A stretch of DNA of 64,000 bases, taken from the NCBI RefSeq assembly GCF_027595985.1, contig NC_073311.1, positions 28,795,892 through 28,859,891 of the forward strand, written 5' to 3'. Shown here piece by piece: positions 55,736-64,000 of this stretch. This stretch comes from Sorex araneus (lineage: Eukaryota > Chordata > Mammalia > Eulipotyphla > Soricidae). The notes beneath the pieces were generated by a model. It saw only the letters and a list, made by a program, of their open reading frames with translations, was not told the origin of the DNA and did no database searches. How positions within the stretch are numbered: the first letter of the stretch is position 1; every line of letters starts with the position of its first letter. The translations under genes were made by a program, and so were the position numbers.

Positions 55736-56311
55736 ATTAATTCTTAATTCTCCTGGAGTCTATGTTATAAAGACTTATATGAAACACTGTGATTGTTTAC
55801 TTCTTCCCTTCCTGTTTTATTTTTTTCATTGTTATGATTAGGGATAGAATTTTTTTTGTGCTCACATGCTTATTTATGGTACTTGCAGATACTTACGGTA
55901 CTTCTGTTCTTGATTGCATTGTACTGAAGGTTATGACAGCAATTCTGTGTCATACTTGTCATGTTGAATGATTCTGACAATCAAACTTGCAGCATTATGA
56001 AACCACCCTAAAAGACCTAAATTTGAAATAAGTGGGTTTATGTTTTTGCAAAAGAAAAGAAGCTGTGTATAAGCACTGAATTCTGAAATTTTACTTTTCA
56101 TCAGTATTCTGTGATAATATTCATGAACAGATAATACTTTTACAACATTAAAATTAAATCAGTGCAGAAATGATGATGGTGAAATATGCATTTCTTACTA
56201 TTTGAAGGAGAGTTTACTGATAAGCAATAGTGGGAGAATATTTTATCCGTGTGTAAAAGACCAGAATTTGCACAGTAATCTGAACATAGTTTCAGCATAA
56301 AGTATAACAAA
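55736..56311. other. Unassigned AT-rich sequence
   Basis: No gene or repeat recognised. Confidence 0.5.
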
Positions 56312-56318
56312 AGTTAAT

Positions 56319-57510
56319 TGTAGGATAACATTGGTTTGTCCTTTCTGCCTTGCCACAGGGTTTTAGGTTTATTGGTTACTTCCAGCACAGTGCTCCCACT
56401 CCTCTGTGTTTATTTTTGACCTCTTTATTTGCTCTAGGTTAACTTGTAAATATTGCATTTCTTTTCTGCTTAAGTCTTTCACATAATTAATTCAGAGCAA
56501 TGCCTTTTTTTATACGGGCACAGAATGACAGTTAATGTTATACTTTTCTAAAATAAGAGTCACAAAATTGACTCCAGGTAATATTACCTACTGGACATCT
56601 ATTCTCTCGACAAGGCCTCAGTTGCCCTTACTTCCTAGCACCCCAAAAGCAGGGTTCCAACAAGACACTGAACGGACCCAAGATAAGCTGTAAACTATGT
56701 GCTAACCTGGCATCCAATGGGCCTAGCCAAAGTGTCATAATACTTAATTATAAGTTAAGAGCATGGTCATGGACCATGAGCATGATCTTGACATCAAAGT
56801 CTGTCATGATCTCAAAAGTAATAACTAGATTAGGACCCTGCTAGGGTTAGAAATGATTAATCCAGGCTAAGCACTGTAGTCTGAGTCTATGGTGAGAGGT
56901 CCCCAGGAGAGCCACCCTATAAGTTCAGTGTATCTCTTACTGTGCCCATACAAAATAACTAATATTAAGAAGTAGAATTAAGATGTAAGTTAAGATGTGA
57001 ATTAAGTTATTGGACTAAGGAAAGAAGAAAAAAAAAATTAAGTGTCATTTTGCCCATGAGCAAAGGAAGGGCTTTCTTATGCTGATTTTGCTACTGGGTG
57101 AGGTGTGGTGTCTACCCTCAATGCAAAGTTGGAGTGAGATGAGAGAGACCAAGGGCAGGAAGATGGAGCGTGGAGAGACTAGCAAGGGGGCAGAGGAAGA
57201 AGAATGTAAAGGAAGAATGCAGGAGCAGGCGTGTGGAGAGATGAGAGACATGGCTGTGAGGTGGAGTGTGAAGAGATGAGCAAGAGAGACAGGAGGAGAC
57301 AGGAAAGAGGGGCAGTGTGAGACTGGAATGGGAAACTTAGTGAGACTGGAACAGGAGCATGGGAGGAAGGGAATTAAAAACAGTGAGACTGAAACAGGTG
57401 CATGGGGAGAATGGAATAAATGGCAACTGATCATCAACCAGCTTGTCCCTTGTTTCCATGGCCCAAGTCTACTGAGCCCCGAGGGTGGTCCCGGGAGGAA
57501 AGAGAGAGAT

Positions 57511-57545
<35 letters not shown>

Positions 57546-57555
57546 GACAGAGAGG

Positions 57556-57640
<85 letters not shown>

Positions 57641-57683
57641 AAAGAGAGAGAGGGGGCTTTCCCTTGCTGCCTGGAGATTACAC
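56319..57683 (+). mobile_element. Solo LTR-type element, copy 3
   Basis: Flanked by the 7-bp TSD AGTTAAT (56312-56318 and 57684-57690). It begins TGTAGGATAACATTGGTTTG like the other two copies and ends in GGAGATTACAC. AATAAA at 57415-57420 is followed by TGGCAACTGATCATCAACCA, matching copy 2 in reverse. The part after AATAAA has expanded into (GACA)n(GATA)n(GA)n. A purine-rich stretch (57120-57400) precedes the AATAAA. About 1,365 bp; no retroviral coding sequence. Confidence 0.85.
57505..57655. repeat. (GACA)n(GATA)n(GA)n microsatellite inside the LTR
   Basis: About 7 GACA units, about 16 GATA units, then GA repeats. Simple-repeat growth inside the terminal part of the LTR. Confidence 0.97.
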
Positions 57684-57690
57684 AGTTAAT

Positions 57691-58009
57691 GTCTGTATTT
57701 CTGCTTCTGTGTGTACTTATACACAATTTAGGGCATAATCATAAATGTATGTACTTCCTCTTATGACTGAGAGAGCCAAGCAATAATGATACTCCAGAAG
57801 TAATAAGACCTTCTAGATCTTGACCCACAGAAAGATTTTCCATCAAAGGAAACAACACTCTTTGGGAAAATGACTGCTTCTAGTACTGACGATGTAAATA
57901 CAGAAAAGGAGTTTAGAGCATATCACAGAAAATATTGAAGTGCATAGACACAAAAGAGACAAAGAGAGAGCTACAACAGAGGGCACTGTAGCAGACAGAG
58001 AGAGCTATC
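57691..58009. other. Unassigned sequence
   Basis: No gene or repeat recognised. Confidence 0.5.
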
Positions 58010-58180
58010 TGGTGGTCGGGGAGATAGTAGAGTGTGTCATGTACTTGCTTCGTAAGTACAGGCTGATGCTGGCTTGACCCCTGGCTTCCCACATGGTTCC
58101 TAAAGCACAGCCAGAAGTGATCCCTGAACACAGAGCCAGGTATAACCCCCACTGGCCCACAAACAAACAAATAAACCAAA
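58010..58180 (+). mobile_element. Old tRNA-derived SINE
   Basis: GGTCGGGGAGATAGTAGAGT, TTGACCCCTGGCTTCCCACA, GAACACAGAGCCAGGTATAA, A-rich tail (AAACAAACAAAT). Confidence 0.8.
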
Positions 58181-58504
58181 GCCAGAATTACCCATTGAAG
58201 GCTAAGAATAATTAATAGTGTCATATATGAGACTGTGAGTTCTATTCTGTCACCATGCCACATGCTGAGCACAGTCCTAGTGACGCTGATGTTTTTGATA
58301 CCACACATAACAAAGCAGTGCAGTTTCTGGTTTACCACACCAAGTGTGGGTGCGCATTGCAGCCAAGTATATGACCCCAGCCACAGTGAAATTGACAACA
58401 ATAAATGAAAGAGAATAAAATTTTTAAAAGAAAATATAGCAGCCAATGACCTACTCTGAAGTAATTTGAACAATAATCAGTATGAAATTACAAATGTGGA
58501 TGAG
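58181..58504. other. Unassigned sequence, possibly an older SINE
   Basis: A GAGACTGTGAGTTCTATTCT start and an AATAAATGAAAG end are weakly SINE-like; not assigned. Confidence 0.35.
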
Positions 58505-58660
58505 TGTTCCACTTGCCCCAAATCTCTACTAACTCTGGTTGCTTTGAATCTTTATGACGTGTGCCAGACTCACTGATATGAGATGATATCTCATTGCTGT
58601 TTCGATTTGCAGTTCCCTGATTATAAGTGATATATTTTTGCCACTTTGTTTCTGTGTAGT
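58505..58660 (-). mobile_element. Ancient L1 ORF2 fragment, antisense
   Basis: GATATGAGATGATATCTCAT, GCTGTTTCGATTTGCAGTTC and CCTGATTATAAGTGATAT are the antisense of the L1 ORF2 stretch also seen at 13830-13880 and 44150-44220. Confidence 0.65.
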
Positions 58661-59561
58661 TTTTTTTTTATTTTTTAAAAATCTAACCCATTCCCACCAT
58701 TTAACTAATTTTACTTAACTATTAAAAAGGTCTTAATTTTGACATTTTTTTATAGTTGACAGTGAAACATTTATTTTAATTGAAAATATTTTGTTTTAGA
58801 ATTCGTTTTAAAAAACATTATAATATATTTCTATTTTCTGTGATTCTGAAAAAAATATAGATTTTTTTTTCTCCAGGATAACTTTAATAAATGTTCTTAT
58901 CACAAGAATTAATGTGTCCTTTCCAAATACATTTATTTCTCGTGGGAGCTAATTTTTATCAAATACAAATTAAAATACTCAAGGCATTTTAATTCATATT
59001 TAAATATAAAGTAACAAGGACAGATTTATATGAAGACTAGTCTTTGATTTTAATTTAAATGGATTTTACTGGTAAATTGGATTTAGTTATGCTTCATAAG
59101 GATATATTCTTGTTTAGCAAACTGGATTGCCTTCATTTATAAATTTATGTGAATTAAGAAAGAAACTTCATTCCATGCAAACATTTTAATATCTAGGCAG
59201 AAATGTAAAGTTTACTCTTGCAATCATCTGTGGTTTTACTGCATTAAGAATTCTATTTATTGAAGCAACAGAATTGCTTACATTTTAACATGCCTCTCTG
59301 TATTTCCTACATTACACATTAATGCAGTTAATCTGTTCAGTAGTTTCAGATATTTGAAATATAATCACATCCGTTTTGGCTAGGGTTTGAAATATAATCA
59401 CATGCATTTTGGCTAGGGATTGTGCGTAACGACAACTTTTAGTCAATTTGACCTAACAGCAATAGTTTTATAATCTTTGATCTAGTAATTGCAGAGTTAA
59501 TATTGTAAAAACAAATTTACATTGTTAACTCTATGTAATTTTTATATATGTTAAATGCTTC
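58661..59561. other. Unassigned AT-rich sequence
   Basis: A 27-base near-repeat (TTTGAAATATAATCACAT ... TTTTGGCTAGGG) occurs twice at 59352-59420. No gene. Confidence 0.5.
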
Positions 59562-59745
59562 TTCCTTTTTGTTTTGGGCCACACTGAGAAGTACTCGGGG
59601 TTTATTCTTGGCTTTGCTCTGAGGGATCACTCCTGGCTGGCTCTGGGGACCAGATGGGATCCGCTGATTGAAGCCTTCAACCTATGTTGGTTCCATGCAA
59701 AGTGTATGTACTTGTACTACAGTAAGTACTTACTCTCCAGCCCCT
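59562..59745 (-). mobile_element. Old tRNA-derived SINE
   Basis: GGGCCACACTGAGAAGTACT, TCTGAGGGATCACTCCTGGC, TTACTCTCCAGCCCC. Contains a local duplication (GTACTTGTACT/AGTACTTACT). Confidence 0.8.
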
Positions 59746-59998
59746 GCTCTGTAAATACTTTTACAGTTTCTAAATTTTAATTTATTATTTCATGATAAAA
59801 TCTCTCTTAAACACCTGAAAGGATAATTACTTGCTAGAAAATATATTTCCCTTTGATTGTAATTAATGCTATTGAAAGTAAGCTGACATAAAATTGATGC
59901 AATCTCAATAAATTAAAAATAAAATCATACAGGAACATTGTTGATTACTAGGCTTACCAAATAACTAGCATTTCCCTTTTCTCTAAACTCTGCTTATT

Positions 59999-60041
59999 GC
60001 AAAAAAATAAAATAAAATAAAATAAAATAAAATAAAATACA
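59999..60041. repeat. (AAAAT)n microsatellite
   Basis: Seven or eight AAAAT units, immediately upstream of the processed pseudogene. Confidence 0.93.
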
Positions 60042-60049
60042 TCAACTAG

Positions 60050-61095
60050 ACAGGGTCCGCGCAGGCGCCGGATGGGAGCCAGCATGTTGGCCGAGCGCAA
60101 GGCCAAGTTGTCTGAGTTGCATAAAGTTCATGCAAAGGTTTTTGGACTCAGAAACCAAAAAACAGCTAGAAGAGGAAGAAAGGAAAAGAATCAGTGCAAA
60201 ACATTGGTACCTGGATTTGCCAGAGCTTCAAGTGAAAGAGAGTTTCATAATTGAAGGGCAGAGTCTTTTATTATTCAAAGATCTTCTCCATGGAAGAATG
60301 TCATTCTGAGGATTTAATCCTGAAGTTGGCGAATCTGATCATGTGCCAGATGAACTCAAAGAATAAAGAAGAAGTTGAAGATGAAACGGTGGAACTCCAT
60401 GTGTCTGATGAGGAAATGGCTAGAAGGTACCAGATCTTGGTGGGGACAATTGGGGAAAAAAATTGCCATGAAGAGAGACCGGGCCATTATGAAGATGACA
60501 ATGGAGACACAAAACCAATTAAAACAAAGAAAATATTCTTAAAACCTCAAGACTGAAATGGACACTTTGCGATCCAGTTCAGGAATGCCTTGTGAGAATT
60601 AGCTGCCATTCTGGAGAACGTTTTCTGATGGTTTCTGTTAAGCCATTAATATTATGTTTATTTGTAAAGAAGCATAGAATATTGGAAACATGATGTTTTT
60701 GAAACAGATGTGTGAAGGATGTCATACATCTTTTGTGTAACAGTTTTCACAGAGAAAGGACTTTTATGGATGCAGGTTCTTAGACATGTGGTCGCTTCCT
60801 AAGGATTCCTGGCTTCAGATTTCTTTTTTATTCACACACTCCTGTCACTGACCTTGGGTTGAGTCATCAGACCAATGTTTAAGTTGCCCGTATATTTGGT
60901 TTTCACCTCATTAATTATGTGAAGTTCATTGACGCCCGCCTTCTGAACCCAGCCCTGGGAGTTTCTGCAGGAGACTGGCAACAGTAAGCCTGCCTCGGCA
61001 CTATGCTGGATTTGTGTGCTACCCCCGGCACTAGCACCGAGGCTGAGGGGGAAAGCCAGTCATAAAAATAAAATGTTACATGATAAAAATATTTT
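60050..61095 (+). pseudogene. Processed pseudogene of an unrecognised gene
   Basis: GC-rich 5' UTR-like start (GTCCGCGCAGGCGCC), then a start region reading MLAERKAKLSELHKVHAKV at about 60084. After one frameshift come ERKRISAKHWYLDLPELQVK and IIEGQSLLLFKDLLHGRM. More stops and shifts follow, then an acidic EEVEDETVEL, SDEEMARRYQILVGTIG and a lysine-rich end, IKTKKIFLKPQD, at about 60520-60556. There are no introns, the frames are broken in at least three places, and an AATAAA (about 61066) lies near the end of a 500-base 3' UTR-like tail. These mark a reverse-transcribed mRNA. Length suggests a parent protein of roughly 150 residues, basic and acidic, possibly coiled coil. I do not recognise the gene. 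No clean TSD was found. Confidence 0.8.
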
Positions 61096-61312
61096 TTCAT
61101 TAAAACAAAGATGCCAACTTACCCCTCCCCACAGAATGCCAGTTCAGAGTAGTCCAAAATAGTGTAGGTGCTTTGGTGCTCAACATTAGATTTTACCAAC
61201 AACCTAGTTATCTCATTGAGTTAGTTAAATGCTAGTTCCGTTTAAGTCACAATGTGCAGATAATTGCAAATTTTTCACTAACACCAAGAATGAAGTGAAC
61301 TGTCTCACTCTT

Positions 61313-61489
61313 TTTTTTTTTTCTTTTTGGGTCACACCTGGCGATGCACAGGGGTCACTCCTGGCTCATGCGCTCAGGAATCACCCCTGACGGTGCTCAG
61401 GGGACCATATGGGATGCTGGGATTCGAACCCGGGTTGGCCGTGTGCAAGGCAAACGCCCTACCCACTGTGCTATCGCTCCAGCCCCCGT
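61313..61489 (-). mobile_element. tRNA-derived SINE (type A), young, 14-bp perfect TSD
   Basis: TSD ACTGTCTCACTCTT (61299-61312 and 61490-61503). On the minus strand both the A box (TAGCACAGTGG) and B box (GGTTCGAATCC) fit the pol III consensus. GGTCACACCTGGCGATGCAC on the plus strand. Confidence 0.97.
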
Positions 61490-61574
61490 ACTGTCTCACT
61501 CTTGATGTACATGATGACTCCATGTTCCTTACTCTCAGTTAGAAATGTTAGTGACTAACTCTGATACATATGTG

Positions 61575-61730
61575 TTTTTGCTTGTTTTTGTTTTGGGGCC
61601 ACACTTGGCTGTTTTCAGGACAGACTTCTGGTTCTGCACCCAGGGAAAACTCTTGGTGGAATTTAGGAGACGATCTGTTATGCCAGGGGTTGAAGGCAAG
61701 CACCCAATCCACTGTACTATCTGTCCTGAC
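61575..61730 (-). mobile_element. Old tRNA-derived SINE
   Basis: GGGGCCACACTTGGCTGTTT, GCACCCAGGGAAAACTCTTG, CACTGTACTATCTGTCCTGA. Confidence 0.8.
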
Positions 61731-61887
61731 CTGATCCATAAATGATGAGGACTATGATGTATGTAATTCTGAATTTTGAGGAGAGAGAGTGTGTGGGAAA
61801 AAGGGAAAGAGAAAGGAAGACAGAATCTTGGAAATATTGCTGTTTCTTCCATTTTGGTTTTAACAGATGTGTGTTTGTGTTTGTGTG

Positions 61888-62049
61888 TGTATTTCCATCA
61901 TACCAGGTGGTACAAGAGCTCAATCCTAGTTCTACATTCAGGGATCACTCCTGGTAGGGTTCCTGAGATCATAGAATCCAGGATTAAACCTTCATCAGCT
62001 ATCATGTGCAAGGCAAGTGCCTCTCCTGTTAGACTATCTCTCCAGCTCC
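61888..62049 (-). mobile_element. Old tRNA-derived SINE
   Basis: CATACCAGGTGGTACAAGAG, TTCAGGGATCACTCCTGGTA, GACTATCTCTCCAGCTCC. Confidence 0.8.
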
Positions 62050-62307
62050 TAAATTAAGATATTTTAAGATGTGATATATAATACCTAGAACTTGAACAGT
62101 TATCTTGAGGCCATGTGTAACAGACTTAGAGACAAAAAAAAAACTAATACCATTTTATTTGAAAGATATAACCTATTTATTAAAGTATTCTACCAAAATT
62201 AAATTTAACAATCAGTAAATTTTTGCTAAATTTTTATACCAGTACTATGTGTTAATCCTAATAAATATAGCTGTTTTTACTATTTCAAAGTTTTGGTTCC
62301 AAATAAA
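62050..62307. other. Unassigned AT-rich sequence
   Basis: Nothing recognised. Confidence 0.5.
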
Positions 62308-62494
62308 TAACTGTATCACTTGTATCACTTGTGTCACTTGTCATCCCATTGCTCATTAATTTGCTTGAGCGGGTGCCAGTAATGTCTCCATTTCTCCCGG
62401 CCACGTGCTAATGTAGCCTGATGGCGTCTGCTAGCTCCAGGAACATGAAAAGCCTCAAACCATTTGTTCAGGGTCTTGACAAAGAAGTCTGAAT
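62308..62494 (-). mobile_element. RTE-clade LINE, 3' end only
   Basis: Left edge has three CACTTGTAT-type repeats, then CATCCCATTGCTCATTAATT, TGCTTGAGCGGGTGCCAGTA, TCCCGGCCACGTGCTAATGT and CTAGCTCCAGGAACATGAAA. The minus-strand frame reads FHVPGASRRHQATLARGREK, the end of the RTE ORF. 5'-truncated after about 185 bases. Confidence 0.9.
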
Positions 62495-63149
62495 GAATAA
62501 TAATTTTGATTATCACTTGGATAATAGAAAATGTAGTGTCTTTTTTATGTAGTTGGTCCCATAATAATCACAATACTATAGTTATTTTAGAAACATGCAA
62601 AATACTATAAATGTTAGACAATTTTTAGAACTCTGTGATTTTTATGCATGTTAAATGTATATAGCTCTGTAAACACTTAGCCATAGTTCTCAAGATTCAT
62701 GGATAAGGTCAGGAAATACAGTATATCTTCAATATAAGTTCTTCTAAATATGAGTAAAAGACTCACCGTGAGACAGTCTTAAATCAAATAGAGATTGCAA
62801 GTTTGCATGCACGCAGCCTAGTCTTGAGTTCCCACTTCTTGCTATTTTGGGAGAGGAGCTATCAAGTAAAATACTGGGACCAGAGAGAGAACTCAAAGAA
62901 CTGGAATATATGCCTTGAATGCTCAAGGCCTCAAGTTTCATTCTCAGCACTAATCATCCCAACCCTGAGCAATGTCAGTTGTGGTTTGAAGTTCCCTTTG
63001 TACTTCAGAGTATGGCTATGGTGAACTGCACTATTTGGCCCAAACTGCATCAGCTGCAGACTGGAGAACTGAAGCTTCTGGCCTGCTTGATGGAGAGATC
63101 AACAGGAGAGGCATATGAACCATTTGAGGCATAATTGGTTGGTGAAAAC
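62495..63149. other. Unassigned sequence, with a weak SINE-like stretch
   Basis: 62875-63050 (GGGACCAGAGAGAGAACTCA, AGTTTCATTCTCAGCACTAA) may be an eroded SINE; no gene. Confidence 0.4.
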
Positions 63150-63386
63150 ACTTGTATCACTGTATCACTGTCATCCCATTGTTCATCCATTTGCTTGATA
63201 GGATGCCAGTAACATTTCCATTCATCCCTGTCGAGTGCTAGGGTAGCCCAATGGTGTTCTGCTCACTCCAGGAACACGAAGAGCCTCAAATCATTAGTTA
63301 AGGGTCTCAACGCAGACGTCTGACCATTTCGTAGGTGGGCAGCCATGCGTTCATTTCATGTCCCATGGAATCCAGTTGGTGTAATA
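63150..63386 (-). mobile_element. RTE-clade LINE, 3' end only
   Basis: TGTATCACTGTATCACTGTC terminal repeat, then TTTGCTTGATAGGATGCCAG, CTCACTCCAGGAACACGAAG, CAGACGTCTGACCATTTCGT and TCATGTCCCATGGAATCC. It parallels 8935-9150 of the longer copy and is older or more damaged. Confidence 0.88.
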
Positions 63387-63550
63387 ACAGCCTTCCAAAA
63401 AAAAACTCAAAATATACACAGCTAAAGAGCTCTGGAATCACATCTCAGAATTTATATTTATGTTTTAAAAATGCATTAGTAATAAGTCTAAATGAGTGCT
63501 AGATAAAACTGGAAAATTGATGCTATTAGAAAAGTTCTGCTATTATTTCT

Positions 63551-63723
63551 TTATTTTTTCTTTTTAGGTCATACCCAGCAATGTACAAGAGTTACTCCTG
63601 GCTCTGCACTCAGGAGTTGCTTCTGGTGCTGCTCAGGGGACCATATGGGATGCTGGGAATCGAACCCGGGTCGGCCTCGTGCAAGGCAAACGCCCAACCT
63701 GCTGTGCTATCGCTCCAGCCCCC
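63551..63723 (-). mobile_element. tRNA-derived SINE (type A), young, 15-bp perfect TSD
   Basis: TSD TCTGCTATTATTTCT (63536-63550 and 63724-63738). B box GGTTCGATTCC perfect on the minus strand; head GGGGCTGGAGCGATAGCACA. Confidence 0.97.
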
Positions 63724-63738
63724 TCTGCTATTATTTCT

Positions 63739-64000
63739 TACAATGCATAAACCAAGTATACCACTACAGGTAATATAACACAGGCATAAACTTTGACTCA
63801 ATAGTTAGAAATGGTACTTTCTTTTAGTATGCTCTTATCTAAAAACATTTATTTTTATTCACTGTAACTTCCTTGAACAATTGAAAAAAAATATTCCTCT
63901 CATGAAGTATATAAGAAATGTGAGTTATTTCAACACACTTATTAACTTGAATCAGTAACTCAAAGTAAGTTCATTGTCAAGATTTCAAAGCATTGCAGTT
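63739..64000. other. Unassigned AT-rich sequence
   Basis: Nothing recognised to the window end. Confidence 0.5.

Noticed and set aside
57913-58473. 186-codon minus-strand frame, the longest outside obvious simple repeats
   Set aside because: It runs straight through the antisense of the SINE at 58010-58180, has no domain, and has no exon signals; hydrophobic content reflects T-rich DNA.
60072-60556. Live protein-coding gene at the 60-kb pseudogene
   Set aside because: Frames shift at least three times with in-frame stops, and there are no introns; a retrocopy explains it better.

Overview
The window is nuclear DNA from a mammal, almost certainly a shrew of the genus Sorex or a close relative (Eulipotyphla, Soricidae). 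The main clue is one dominant tRNA-derived SINE (the shrew SOR-like family as I remember it), present in dozens of copies. Its young copies keep intact pol III A and B boxes, an A-rich tail and perfect target-site duplications (TSDs). The second clue is an RTE-clade LINE that matches what I recall of RTE1_Sar from the common shrew. No database search was possible.

I see no protein-coding exon. The sequence is AT-rich, intergenic or deep intronic, and about half of it is recognisable retrotransposon DNA. Left part (1-11 kb): two minus-strand RTE fragments (1-1356 and 8920-10391), an internally deleted L1-type composite (5675-6369), and RTE-tailed non-autonomous elements. Centre-left (11.9-17.6 kb): one minus-strand L1 insertion fused at its 5' end to a complete U6 snRNA copy, flanked by a near-perfect TSD. 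It is itself interrupted by three SINEs and by a retrocopy of a 3' UTR. From 17.9 to 31 kb: scattered SINEs, a (GAAA)n(GGAA)n tract of about 210 bp and a duplicated 125-bp segment. From 32 to 58 kb: three LTR-type elements of 1.0-1.4 kb (32208-33562, 42501-43513, 56319-57683), each with a 7-bp TSD, plus RTE-tailed elements and a second L1-type composite (52479-53426). Right end (60-64 kb): a decayed processed pseudogene of unrecognised parentage, two RTE 3' ends and several SINEs.

The window is a working set of non-autonomous elements and the LINEs that move them. A-tailed tRNA SINEs, the two composites and the mRNA and U6 retrocopies bear L1 marks (A tail, 12-16 bp TSD). A second set pairs tRNA-type or unrelated 5' modules with the 3' end of the RTE and ends in short tandem repeats such as ACAGTGAT rather than poly(A). 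Two copies (15069-15237 and 39105-39352) retain extra RTE-derived sequence and look like steps in how that tail was acquired. The most interesting items are the RTE-parasitising modular SINE system, the L1 composites with about 297-bp 5' repeats, the LTR family with 7-bp TSDs, and the U6-L1 chimera.
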